This document shows positions 9,437 to 17,061 of a stretch of DNA of 64,000 nt, in pieces. The stretch spans positions 1,578,456-1,642,455 of the forward strand of contig NZ_JACHNP010000001.1 of assembly GCF_014206815.1 (NCBI RefSeq), written 5' to 3'. The first letter of the stretch is position 1; the number at the start of each line of letters is the position of its first letter. Source of the stretch: Xanthomonas sp. F10. GTDB taxonomy: Bacteria > Pseudomonadota > Gammaproteobacteria > Xanthomonadales > Xanthomonadaceae. Below the pieces are notes generated by a model. The model was not told the DNA's origin and did not search any database. It saw only the letters and a program-made list of their open reading frames with translations. Position numbers and translations under genes: made by a program.

Positions 9437-9685
9437 GGCGATGTCTCGTTTGGGTGTGGCGCCATGCTAGAGCGCGGCAGCACACCGATCGTGCGCGGCG
9501 ACGCGCCTCGTAGCGCTTGTCTACCGCCGCCGGCATGGCGCTGTGGTCGGCATTCCAGTCGGGCGGCGACGCCATGCGCATGTGGTGGTGTCCTCGGCGC
9601 GGTCTCGGTCACCCCTGCGCACGCGCAGCGCAGGGTTGCCAAGCCGGGGAGCTTGGTACACAATGCAGTCCGTTGTGCGCCGGGA

Positions 9686-9710
9686 TGATTCAAAAACATC
9701 TTTTGAATCA
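9686..9710. promoter_or_regulatory. Perfect AT-rich inverted repeat
   Basis: TGATTCAAAA and TTTTGAATCA are exact inverted copies (10 bp) around ACATC. An AT-rich perfect dyad stands out in this GC-rich DNA. It lies about 250 bp upstream of the pepsin-like gene and 114 bp upstream of tRNA-Cys. It could be a regulator binding site, or the 5' hairpin of a short RNA ending at the terminator 9759-9785. Confidence 0.45.
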
Positions 9711-9758
9711 ATGCGTTGAACGAGAGCCGCAAGGCATCGTCCAGTTCCCGCCGCAAGG

Positions 9759-9785
9759 GCCCCGGCAGCGGGGCTTTGTTTTTGT
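9759..9785 (+). terminator. Intrinsic terminator upstream of tRNA-Cys
   Basis: The stem GCCCCG/CGGGGC (9759-9764 with 9769-9774) has a GCAG loop and is followed by TTTGTTTTT on the + strand. No protein gene on the + strand ends nearby, so a small untranslated RNA may end here. Confidence 0.65.
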
Positions 9786-9823
9786 CGGACGCCACTGGCG
9801 TTGCGGCAAGACGTCAGTCCACC

Positions 9824-9897
9824 GGCCTGGTGGCAGAGTGGTTATGCAGCGGACTGCAAATCCGCGTACGCCGGTTCAATTCCGACCCAGGCCTCCA
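9824..9897 (+). tRNA. tRNA-Cys (GCA)
   Basis: A complete 74-nt cloverleaf. The acceptor arms GGCCTGG and CCAGGCC pair, the discriminator base is T and CCA is encoded (9895-9897). The anticodon stem is GCGGA/TCCGC with loop CTGCAAA, giving anticodon GCA at 9856-9858. The T-arm carries GGTTCAATTCC. An intrinsic terminator follows 18 nt later. Confidence 0.97.
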
Positions 9898-9914
9898 TCT
9901 TGTTTCAACGCGTT

Positions 9915-9937
9915 GGGCCGCTTGTTGCGGCCCTTTT
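9915..9937 (+). terminator. Terminator of tRNA-Cys
   Basis: The stem GGGCCGC/GCGGCCC with a TTGTT loop is followed by TTTT on the + strand, directly downstream of the tRNA. Confidence 0.85.
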
Positions 9938-10090
9938 GCATGATGCACCGTGCTGCCAGCGCCGAACTCGCGCTGGCTCCATGATCGCGGCGCGGTGCTG
10001 CATGCTTTCACTTCGCGTGCGCAGCAACGCCCACACGGCATTTAGGTCGGTCTACGTAGCGTCGCGGCATCACCCGAGCTGCCGATCGCG

Positions 10091-11380
10091 ATGACGCCAC
10101 CCGCTGCGCCTGCCGAATCCGCGCCTGCACCGCGGCGCAATCTGTTCCGTCTGCTCGGGTCCGGCGTGGTCACCGGCGCGGCCGACGACGATCCCTCCGC
10201 CATCGGCACCTACGCCAGCGCCGGCGCGCGCTATGGCTTCGCGTTCCTGTGGATCGCGCCGGTGCTGCTGCCGATGATGTACCTGGTGGTGTATCTGTCG
10301 GCCAAGCTCGGGCGCGTGTCCGGCAAGGGCCTGTTCGCGATCATCCGCGACCGCTACCCGCGCTGGGTGCTGTACCCGGCGGTGGCCGGCGCCTTCGTCG
10401 GCAATGTGATCGAGGCGGCCGCCAATCTCGGCGGCATCGGCGCCGCGCTGAACCTGCTTATCCCGCTGCCGGTGCCGGCGATCGTGGTGATTGCAGCGGT
10501 GACGATCTTCGCCCTGCAAGTCTTCGGCTCCTACCGCCTGCTGAAACGGATCTTCCGCTGGCTGGCGCTGGCGCTGTTCGCCTACGTCGCCGCCGCCCTG
10601 ATGGCCCGACCCGACCTGCGCCAGGTGCTGCGCGGCACCTTCGTGCCGCATGCCGAGTTCAGCCGCGAGTACCTGTCGATGATCGTCGCCTGCATCGGCA
10701 CCTCGTTGTCGGCCTATATCTTCACCTGGCAGTCCAATCAGGAGGTGGAAGAGCAGATCGCCAAGGGCCACCGCAGCCTTGCCGCACGCCAGGGCGCCAG
10801 CCGCGGCGAACTGCGTCATACCCGCCGCGACGTCATGGTCGGCATGCTGTTCTCCAACATCATCCTCTACTTCATCATCCTCTCCACCGCCGCCACCCTG
10901 CACCGCTCCGGCCAGACCGAGATCGCGACGGCGGCGCAGGCGGCCGCCGCGTTGGAACCGCTGGCAGGCCCCGCCGCCAAGTGGCTGTTCGCGCTGGGCG
11001 TGGTCGGCGTGGGCTTCCTGGCGGTGCCGGTGATGACCACGGGCGCGGCCTACGACCTGGTGCAGGGCATCGGCCGCGAGGGCAGCCTGCACGCGCGGCC
11101 GCGCGAGGCCAAGCTGTTCTACGCCACCATCGCGCTGGTCACGGCCATCGCCGTGGGGCTGAACTTCCTTGGCGTCAATCCGATGAAGGCGCTGGTGCTG
11201 TCGGGCATCGTGCAGGGCATGTCGGTGCCGCCGTTGCTGTTGTTGATGATGCTGATGAGCAACGACCGCACGCTGATGCGCGGCCGCGTCAACAGCCGCA
11301 TCACCAACGCGCTCGGCTGGATCACGGTGGTGGTGACCTTTGCCGCCAGCGGCTGCCTGCTGGTCACGCTGTTGCTGTAG
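10091..11380 (+). CDS. NRAMP-family metal transporter, divergent clade
   Basis: 429 residues with about 11 hydrophobic helices. The first carries GSGVVTGAADDDPSAIGTYA, which sits where the family has its metal-binding DPGN motif; here it reads DDPSAI. In helix 6 the usual MPH-type motif is not visible; the segment reads SNIILYFIILSTAATLH. NRAMP proteins move Mn2+ or Fe2+ with protons across the inner membrane. With both metal-ligand motifs changed, the substrate is uncertain and the mntH label should not be copied over. The ATG at 10091 gives an Ala/Pro-rich cytoplasmic tail before helix 1. No Mn riboswitch or Fur/MntR-like box was seen in the 150 bp upstream. Confidence 0.85.
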   Translation: MTPPAAPAESAPAPRRNLFRLLGSGVVTGAADDDPSAIGTYASAGARYGFAFLWIAPVLLPMMYLVVYLSAKLGRVSGKGLFAIIRDRYPRWVLYPAVAGAFVGNVIEAAANLGGIGAALNLLIPLPVPAIVVIAAVTIFALQVFGSYRLLKRIFRWLALALFAYVAAALMARPDLRQVLRGTFVPHAEFSREYLSMIVACIGTSLSAYIFTWQSNQEVEEQIAKGHRSLAARQGASRGELRHTRRDVMVGMLFSNIILYFIILSTAATLHRSGQTEIATAAQAAAALEPLAGPAAKWLFALGVVGVGFLAVPVMTTGAAYDLVQGIGREGSLHARPREAKLFYATIALVTAIAVGLNFLGVNPMKALVLSGIVQGMSVPPLLLLMMLMSNDRTLMRGRVNSRITNALGWITVVVTFAASGCLLVTLLL

Positions 11381-11526
11381 GCACGCAAAAGCTGCGCGAC
11401 TGAAAAACTTTCGCCAGCGCGCTACGCGTGTCGCGCCGCGCCGGTGCACCACAGCGCACCGGGGGAAGAAGAAGATGCTGGCACGCATTCTGCGTTCCAA
11501 AGGCATCCGCTTTCGACGCCTCGCCG

Positions 11527-12111
11527 ATGATCCTCAGCTTTCTGCAACACCGCCTGCCCGCCTGGCCGCTGCAAGATCCGGTCACCGCCGGACGCACCAG
11601 CGAGATCACGGCAGGCCAGCAGGCGCAGATCCTGGTGCTGTGGGGCGGCGAAGTGCGCAACGAGCGGGCGCTGTTCGGCCGCCGCGATGCGCCGGACGGG
11701 CCATTGATCACCAGCGAACGGCGCGACCGCACCTGGCCCGCCGCGCAGGCCGCGGTCTGGGAAACACAGCGCTGCCTGGTGCCGATCGCCGGCTTCAGTG
11801 TCGCAGGCGACGCCGCGCATGGCGCATGGATCTGCGACACGTCCGGTGCCCTGTTCGCGGCCGGCCTGCGCAGCAGCATGCAGACCCGGGACGGCTTCCA
11901 TCTGTCGTGCTTTTCGCTGCTCACCGAGGTGCCAGCGACGCCGGAACTGCCGAACGAAATGCCATTGTTGATCGGTGCCGACGACGTGATCGAGTGGCTG
12001 TACCTCGACGGCGCCGAGGCCCTGCGGCGCCTGCAGCACGTGCCGGCGCAACGCTTCGTCTCCGTCGCTGCGCTGTTACGCGGCCCGCTACCGCACGAGC
12101 GCCCGCACTGA
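11527..12111 (+). CDS. Degenerate SRAP (YedK/HMCES-like) protein
   Basis: The start at 11527 gives 194 residues. The fold signature of SOS-response-associated peptidase (SRAP) proteins is recognisable: TSERRDRTW before QRCLVPIAGF (82-90), then GALFAAGL, CFSLLTE (128-134) and LPNEMPLLIGADDVIEWL. In active YedK/HMCES the residues Cys2, an Asn in NARAE, a Glu in GFYEW and a His in HDRMP crosslink to abasic sites in single-stranded DNA. Here the N terminus is MILSF, the Asn position is in TSERR, GFYEW is GFSVA, and HDRMP is PNEMP, so all four appear lost. It could be a regulatory or binding-only paralogue. It lies between the NRAMP gene and the sigma-54 activator gene, same strand as both. Confidence 0.6.
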   Translation: MILSFLQHRLPAWPLQDPVTAGRTSEITAGQQAQILVLWGGEVRNERALFGRRDAPDGPLITSERRDRTWPAAQAAVWETQRCLVPIAGFSVAGDAAHGAWICDTSGALFAAGLRSSMQTRDGFHLSCFSLLTEVPATPELPNEMPLLIGADDVIEWLYLDGAEALRRLQHVPAQRFVSVAALLRGPLPHERPH

Positions 12112-12223
12112 GTGCCACCACCGCACCGGCGCGGTGCAATGTGCCAAAGAACGCGAGTCGAACGCGGCATGCCGCACACATTGCACGCGCAAGCGCGCGG
12201 GACGCCGCGGCGCTTGACGACAT

Positions 12224-12252
12224 TGCTGAAGCACCCTGGATCTGCTTCAGCA
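12224..12252. promoter_or_regulatory. Perfect dyad upstream of the sigma-54 activator gene
   Basis: TGCTGAAGCA and TGCTTCAGCA are exact inverted copies around a 9-bp spacer, ending 88 bp before the activator start codon. No T-run follows, so a terminator is unlikely. A 10-9-10 dyad fits a dimeric DNA-binding protein, possibly the Fis-type HTH of the activator itself (autoregulation). Confidence 0.5.
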
Positions 12253-12340
12253 TGATGAGGACACTTCTTAGCCTGTTTTCGCCTTGCGCTCACACACGCA
12301 GAGGACGATGGAATGACCTGATCCGCAGAGTGCAATCCGC

Positions 12341-13675
12341 ATGACAAAACCCCTGCTGGCGATCGTGGAGGGCAATACCGCGTTGTCGGACCACGTGTCC
12401 ACCTTCTCCCTGCGCCGCGGCCTGGCGTTGACCCGACTGCCCTCGATCGCGCACGCCCGGCATTGGTTGCAACAACAACGCATCGATCTACTGCTGCTCG
12501 ATGGCGATGCCGAGCGCGTGGCGGCAATGGAGCTGATCAACAGCATGGCCGGCCGCGCCGATGCGCGCATCGTGCTGCTGGCCACCGAGGCGCAGATGCC
12601 GAAGTGGCGCGGCTTGGCCGGCGACAGCGTCGAATTGCTGCAGGCCTCCCTGCCGTGGCCGCAGATCGATGCCGAACTTGAGCAGGTCCTGCACCGGCTG
12701 CCACCACGGCGCGGCAAGGCCCGCTTCGGCCTGGTCGGCGAGTGCGCGGCGATCGCGCGCGTGCAGTCCGACATCGCCCGCGTCGCACCGCTGGACATCT
12801 CGGTGTTGATTGCCGGCGAAACCGGCACCGGCAAGGAACTGCTGGCCAAGGCGATCCACGATGCCAGCGGCCGCAGCGGGCGCCTGGTGGCGGTGAATTG
12901 CGGCGCGATTCCGCCGGAACTGCTCGCCAGCCAGCTGTTCGGTCACGAGCGCGGCAGCTTCACCGGCGCCAACCAGCGCCATGCCGGCTATTTCGAACAG
13001 GCGCAGGGCGGCACCCTGTTCCTGGACGAGATCGGCGAGATGGCGCCGGAACTGCAGGTGTACCTGCTGCGCTGTCTGGAAACCGGTGCGATCACCCGGG
13101 TCGGCAGCGATGCGGAGGTCAAGCTGGACGTGCGCATCGTCGCCGCCACCCACCGCGACCTGCTCGGCAGCGCCAGCACCCTGCGCCGCGACCTGTACTA
13201 CCGGCTGTCGCACTACGTCATCGAACTGCCGCCGCTGCGCGAGCGCGGCGACGACGTGCACCTGATCGCCGATGCGTTGCTCGACACGCTCAACCGGCGT
13301 TACGGCACGCGCAAGCAGTTCGACGCCTTCTCGCGCACGGTGCTGGCCCAGCATCGTTGGCCGGGCAATGTGCGCGAACTGTCCAGTGCGGTGGCACGCA
13401 GCTACTACCGTGCCGATGGCGATGCGGTGACGGTCGAGCCCCTGCTGCAGGGCGAGGCGGCGTCGCCGGCGCGCGAGACGCATGGCCAGTACGCAACGAC
13501 GGGCGACGAGGTAACCTTCCGCGTGGGCACGCCGCTGAAGCAGATCGAGCAGGAGATGTTGGCGCGCACCCTGCACGTCAACGGCGGCGACAAGTCCGCG
13601 GCCGCGCGCAGCCTGGGCATCAGCGTGCGCATGATCTACAACCTGATGTCGCGCAGCGATCGCGATTTCCGCTGA
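12341..13675 (+). CDS. Sigma-54-dependent activator (bEBP) with degenerate receiver
   Basis: 444 residues. Residues 1-120 look like a response-regulator receiver with a kept Asp (LLLLDGD, D54). The acidic pair is E-G (AIVEG) and the Lys position is not Lys (LLQASLPW), so classical phosphorylation is doubtful. Residues 130-360 are an AAA+ domain: Walker A GETGTGKE (159-166), sigma-54 loop GSFTGA (205-210, Ser instead of the usual Ala), Walker B TLFLDEIG, arginine-finger region RRDLYYRL and sensor II WPGNVREL. Residues 400-436 form a Fis-type helix-turn-helix (KSAAARSLGISVRMIYNLM). It converges with the eleven-gene glycan cluster, whose promoter is of -24/-12 type, so it is the natural activator of that cluster. 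Confidence 0.9.
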   Translation: MTKPLLAIVEGNTALSDHVSTFSLRRGLALTRLPSIAHARHWLQQQRIDLLLLDGDAERVAAMELINSMAGRADARIVLLATEAQMPKWRGLAGDSVELLQASLPWPQIDAELEQVLHRLPPRRGKARFGLVGECAAIARVQSDIARVAPLDISVLIAGETGTGKELLAKAIHDASGRSGRLVAVNCGAIPPELLASQLFGHERGSFTGANQRHAGYFEQAQGGTLFLDEIGEMAPELQVYLLRCLETGAITRVGSDAEVKLDVRIVAATHRDLLGSASTLRRDLYYRLSHYVIELPPLRERGDDVHLIADALLDTLNRRYGTRKQFDAFSRTVLAQHRWPGNVRELSSAVARSYYRADGDAVTVEPLLQGEAASPARETHGQYATTGDEVTFRVGTPLKQIEQEMLARTLHVNGGDKSAAARSLGISVRMIYNLMSRSDRDFR

Positions 13676-13723
13676 ATCGCCGGCGCACCGCGGCAAGGCG
13701 GCCGCATCCAGAACGCCAGCGCC

Positions 13724-13745
13724 TCGCGGCTGAAGCCGCCCCTAC
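13724..13745. repeat. REP element, single variant copy
   Basis: A 22-bp copy of the REP family seen at 34019, 42036 and 42292 (reverse-orientation core CGGCTGAAGCCGC followed by CCTAC). It has one base change in the GCTCC part. It lies in the 101-bp space where the activator gene and the glycan cluster converge, where it can fold into a short hairpin. Confidence 0.7.
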
Positions 13746-13776
13746 AGCACGCTGCCCGACGTCAACCCGGCAGGCA

Positions 13777-14562
13777 CTACGGAAGACCGCAGGCCGCGCG
13801 CAACTCGTCCTCGATCGGCGCCACCTGCCCCGGCGGCCGCGATTGCGGCCGGCACAGGTAGGTTTCCTCGGCGATGCGCGCGTCCACCGCAAATCCGGCA
13901 CTGCGCAGCATGGCCTCCACGCCGGCGTGGTTCGGTGCCCACCAGTTGGTCGGGTCGTCCGCCAGGCGGTGCTCGATGAAGGCCATCTTCGGCCAGCCCG
14001 GTTCGCACATGAGGCCGCGATCGAGCAAGCCGATGTCGCGCGGTGCCGGATACACCGCCTCGCCCGGCATGGTCATGGTCTGCAGCACCAGGACGCGGCG
14101 GCACAGGCGCCGCACGATGTCCAGCGCCAACAGCGGATGCCGCAGGTGGTACAGCACACCCATCAGCCACACCAGGTCGTACTGCTCGGCTTCGCGCGCC
14201 AGATCGTACAGCTGCATCTGCCGGAACCGCACGCGCCGCTCCAGACCGAACTGTTGCGCCGCCCAACGCGCCTGCCGCAGGTAGTGCGGATTCATGTCGA
14301 TCGCCACCACCTCGGCGCCGCGCCTGGCCAGCTCGAAGCTGTAGAAGCCGGCGTTGCAGCCGATGTCCAGCACCCGCCAGCCCTGCAGATCGGCCGGGAT
14401 ATGTGCGGCCATCTGCCGCCACTTGCAGGCCGGGAAGTCGCCGTACGGATGCGCCGGCAAGGTCTGGCGGCCATCTGGCAGGTGCAGGTTGTGGAACCAC
14501 GGCCCCAGCGCCTGGATCGGGTCGGCGGGATCGGCGGACGGAACGGCGGAGTGCATGGACAA
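13777..14562 (-). CDS. SAM-dependent methyltransferase (CmoB-like, TIGR04290-type)
   Basis: 261 residues, last gene of the glycan cluster. The SAM-binding motif VLDIGCNAGFYSFELARRGA is followed by VVAIDMNPHYLRQARWA, and YDLVWLMGVLYHLRHP is typical of the class I fold. Overall it resembles tRNA (mo5U34)-methyltransferase relatives that occur in glycan clusters (I believe TIGR04290, Rta_06860 family). TMTMPGEAVYPAP and GWPKMAFIEHRLADDPTNWW look like substrate-pocket segments specific to that subgroup. A sugar or glycan hydroxyl is the likely acceptor; this is inference from context. It is separated by 30 bp from the upstream small-protein gene. Confidence 0.8.
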   Translation of the reverse strand: MSMHSAVPSADPADPIQALGPWFHNLHLPDGRQTLPAHPYGDFPACKWRQMAAHIPADLQGWRVLDIGCNAGFYSFELARRGAEVVAIDMNPHYLRQARWAAQQFGLERRVRFRQMQLYDLAREAEQYDLVWLMGVLYHLRHPLLALDIVRRLCRRVLVLQTMTMPGEAVYPAPRDIGLLDRGLMCEPGWPKMAFIEHRLADDPTNWWAPNHAGVEAMLRSAGFAVDARIAEETYLCRPQSRPPGQVAPIEDELRAACGLP

Positions 14563-14592
14563 ACCCTCCCGGGAAACGTGGCGTCCCGCGCT

Positions 14593-14865
14593 TCAGCGGT
14601 TGACCAACTTGAAGAAGCGGCTCTGGCTGCCATCGCTGGTCTTCTCCTGGTACAGGAAGGCCAGTTCCTCTTCTTCGAACTTGTCGAAGAAGTCGTCCCA
14701 GCTGATCTCCTCCAGCGCCGCATCGTCGCGGAACAGGATGCGCAGCACGCCGGCGTCCTCATCGGCTTCGGTGCCGCGCACGCTGGCCGGGCGGCCGCCG
14801 CGGGCCTCGGCCCAGCGGCGGATTTCATCGTGATCGGTGGTGGTCCTGGCGTCATGCGAGGGCAT
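14593..14865 (-). CDS. Small acidic protein of the glycan cluster
   Basis: 90 residues from the ATG at 14865, which has AGGAG 8 bp upstream. The longer frame to 14925 adds only a Pro-rich leader lying inside the upstream gene. The sequence has an N-terminal DHDEIRRWAEARGGRPA segment, a central GVLRILF, and a C-terminal EISWDDFFDKFEEEELAFLYQ ending in RFFKLVNR. Proteins of this shape are often labelled 1,4-alpha-glucan branching enzyme in databases, a label that does not fit their size. They are a small soluble family of unknown role. The start overlaps the upstream glycosyltransferase by 14 nt, so it is translationally coupled to the cluster. Confidence 0.75.
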   Translation of the reverse strand: MPSHDARTTTDHDEIRRWAEARGGRPASVRGTEADEDAGVLRILFRDDAALEEISWDDFFDKFEEEELAFLYQEKTSDGSQSRFFKLVNR

Positions 14866-15970
14866 GGGGAGCGCTCCTGGCGGGGGTGGACGTGGTGGCC
14901 GCATCGGCGACGCGGTCGAGGGCATCGTGCAGGGTCTGCGCGCGATGCGCGGCGGTGTGTTCGGCGAGCACGCGGCGGCGCCCTGCCTCGCCGATCGCCA
15001 GGCGCTGCGCCTCGGGCAGGTCGCGGATCCAGCCCAGCACCTCGGACGTGCGCCGCGCGATCAGGATGTCCTTGCCGGGCGCGAACAGCGTCTCCAGCCC
15101 GTCCCATGCATCGGAAATGATCGGGGTGGCGCAGGCCGCCGCTTCGAACAGGCGCACGCTCGGCGACCAGCCCGCCAGCACCATGTCGGCGCGGGTCAGA
15201 TTGAGGGTGAAGCGCTGTTGGTTGTAGAAGGCGCCGTGCTGCGCCGGCGGCAGGTGCTCGCAGCGTTGCACGTTGTCCGGCCAGACCAGATGCGGCGGAT
15301 ACAGGGGGCCGGCGACCACGAAACGGCCCTGCGGCCAAGCCATCGCCGGCTGCAGCAACAGCCGCTCCAGCGGCGGCTGTCGGTCGTCGCTGTAGGTGCC
15401 CATGTAGCCCAGGTCGTAGCGGTGCGCCTGCGGCTGCGGTCGGTATTGCTCCGGGTCGAACGCGCAGTACAGCGGCACGGCGCGCGGCGCGCCGTAGACG
15501 CGTTCCAACCGTTGCAGGGTCGGGCCGCCGGTGAAGGACAGATACAGGTCGTAGTGCGGAATCAGCGCCGGCGACAGATAGGCGCAGTCGCCGCGCTGCA
15601 GCGCCGCCAGGGTCACCGGCGTGTCGATGTCGTAGAAGCCGACCACGCCGCGCGCGGTCTGCTGTACCCACGCGCCCACCGCGATGCCGTCGGGCACGTA
15701 GGAGCCCACGATCACCAAATCCGCCGCGGCGATCGCCGCGGCGTGCCGATCCTGCAGTTCCTCGAGGCTGGCATACAGCACCGGCGCGCACGGCAACTGC
15801 GCCGGCGGATCCTGGTGCTCGGCGTACCACGGCACGTCGCGCTCCAGGAACACCACGCGGTCGCCACGCGCCTGCAGCGCGGCGATCAGTCCGCGGTAGG
15901 TGGTGGCGTGGCCGTTGCCCCACGACGAGCGCAGGCTCAGGCCGAGGATGACGATGTCGCGCGCGGCCAT
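14852..15970 (-). CDS. CgeB-type glycosyltransferase 3
   Basis: 372 residues. The N-terminal half has LGLSLRSSWGNGHATTYRGL, and the C-terminal half the CgeB/DUF3880-type signature LNLTRADMVLAGWSPSVRLFEAAACATPIISDAWDG. This is the donor-binding Rossmann domain in this GT-B-like family. It is the third of three tandem relatives (also 15970-17061 and 17054-18187), each opening with a SxxxxWxNGxAxxxRG pattern. CgeB-family proteins are thought to glycosylate surface structures. The ATG at 15970 overlaps the upstream stop by one base (TGATG); a GTG three bases earlier is the alternative. The sugar added is unknown. Confidence 0.75.
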   Translation of the reverse strand: MAARDIVILGLSLRSSWGNGHATTYRGLIAALQARGDRVVFLERDVPWYAEHQDPPAQLPCAPVLYASLEELQDRHAAAIAAADLVIVGSYVPDGIAVGAWVQQTARGVVGFYDIDTPVTLAALQRGDCAYLSPALIPHYDLYLSFTGGPTLQRLERVYGAPRAVPLYCAFDPEQYRPQPQAHRYDLGYMGTYSDDRQPPLERLLLQPAMAWPQGRFVVAGPLYPPHLVWPDNVQRCEHLPPAQHGAFYNQQRFTLNLTRADMVLAGWSPSVRLFEAAACATPIISDAWDGLETLFAPGKDILIARRTSEVLGWIRDLPEAQRLAIGEAGRRRVLAEHTAAHRAQTLHDALDRVADAATTSTPARSAPHALA

Positions 15971-17061
15971 CACGCCGCCTCCCGCTGGCGCGCATCCAGC
16001 AGGGCTTCCACCTCGCGCGCGCGGTGCGTGTAGGTGTGATCGCGCAGCAGGCGCTGCCGCGCCCGCGCGCCGATCGCCTGCGCCTGCGCGGCATCGATGC
16101 GTTGCAGGTAGTGCGCCACCTGCTCGCTGTCGTGCGCGACCAGCACCTCGCGCTGCGGTTCGAGGAACGCCTCGATGCCTTCCCAGGCATCGACGATCAG
16201 GCAGGCGCCGGCGCCGGCCGCCTCGAACACCCGGGTCGGCGGCGACCAGCCGAAGCGCGCCATGCTGTCGCGGTTGACGTTGAGCACCATCCGCACGCTG
16301 CAGTTGAAGGCATTGTGGTCGCGCGTGGACACGTGGCCAAGCGTGCGCACGTTGTCCGGCAGCGTATCGTCCCAGCCGCTACCGCCGAGCAGGAAGCGCG
16401 CCTGCGGCAGGCGCCGCGCCGGCTCGAGGAAGAACTGCCGCACCCGTGCTTCGCGGTCCGGCAGCCGATTGCCGAGAAAGCCCAGATCGGCGGCGAACCC
16501 CGCCTGCGCCGGCGCCGGGTGGTGGCTCAGCGGATCCAGCGCGTTGTAGATCGGCACGCACTCGGCTGCGCCCAATGCACGATACGCCGCCACCACGCGC
16601 GGCCCGCCGCCGTAGGTCAGCACCAGGTCGTAGCGCGGGATCTGCGCGCGGAACGGATCCTCGGCATCGGCCTGCACGCGCTCCAGCGTGGCCGGTGCGT
16701 CCACGTCCCAGAACAGCACCTGGGTGCGCGAGGAGCGCAGTCCCAACACCTCGCGCTCCAGGAATGCATCGAACACGCCGACGCCGCTGGCCTTGACCAC
16801 CACGTCGGCGGCGCGTGCCTGCTCCAGTGCGCGCGCCGCGTCGGCTTCGGCCGCCCCGGGATAGACGGTGACCTGGGCCCAGTCCGGATCGTCGATGTCG
16901 CGGTGCTGCTGGCGCCCGAACGCATCGGGTTCGAAGAAGTGGATGCGGTGGCCACGCTGCGCCAGCGCGTGCAGCAGGCCGCGGTAGTAGGTGGCGGCGC
17001 CGTTCCAGTACGAGGACACCAGGCTGGAACCGAAGAAGGCGATGTGCAACGGGCTAGGCAT
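15970..17061 (-). CDS. CgeB-type glycosyltransferase 2
   Basis: 363 residues from the ATG at 17061 (MPSPLHIAFFGSSLV); the longer frame to 17394 reads through the upstream gene in a wrong frame. It carries SYWNGAATYYRGLLHALAQRGH and the C-terminal signature LNVNRDSMARFGWSPPTRVFEAAGAGACLIVDAWEG, parallel to its two neighbours. The middle section YDLVLTYGGGPRVVAAYRALGA matches the equivalent part of the third copy, so the tandem set most likely arose by duplication. The predicted role is one transfer step in the glycan made by the cluster. The start overlaps the upstream gene by 8 nt and the stop overlaps the downstream start. Confidence 0.75.
   Translation of the reverse strand: MPSPLHIAFFGSSLVSSYWNGAATYYRGLLHALAQRGHRIHFFEPDAFGRQQHRDIDDPDWAQVTVYPGAAEADAARALEQARAADVVVKASGVGVFDAFLEREVLGLRSSRTQVLFWDVDAPATLERVQADAEDPFRAQIPRYDLVLTYGGGPRVVAAYRALGAAECVPIYNALDPLSHHPAPAQAGFAADLGFLGNRLPDREARVRQFFLEPARRLPQARFLLGGSGWDDTLPDNVRTLGHVSTRDHNAFNCSVRMVLNVNRDSMARFGWSPPTRVFEAAGAGACLIVDAWEGIEAFLEPQREVLVAHDSEQVAHYLQRIDAAQAQAIGARARQRLLRDHTYTHRAREVEALLDARQREAA

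Larger units (their letters stand above)
9437..9823. other. Gene-free space upstream of tRNA-Cys
   Basis: 387 bp with no convincing ORF. It holds the promoter region of the pepsin-like gene (minus strand), a perfect AT-rich dyad at 9686-9710 and an intrinsic terminator at 9759-9785. The open frame 9795-9433 on the minus strand runs through the terminator and is not believed. Confidence 0.5.

Noticed and set aside
9433-9795. Minus-strand ORF of 120 codons upstream of tRNA-Cys
   Set aside because: It runs through an intrinsic terminator and the promoter space of the pepsin-like gene, has no family features and a skewed composition.
9898-10090. Manganese riboswitch upstream of the NRAMP gene
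   Set aside because: A hairpin (9955-9977) is present but the conserved yybP-ykoY-type core was not found.
12112-12340. Second sigma-54 promoter upstream of the activator gene
   Set aside because: A TGGCACATTGC-like stretch on the minus strand near 12137-12152 has the wrong spacing and orientation.
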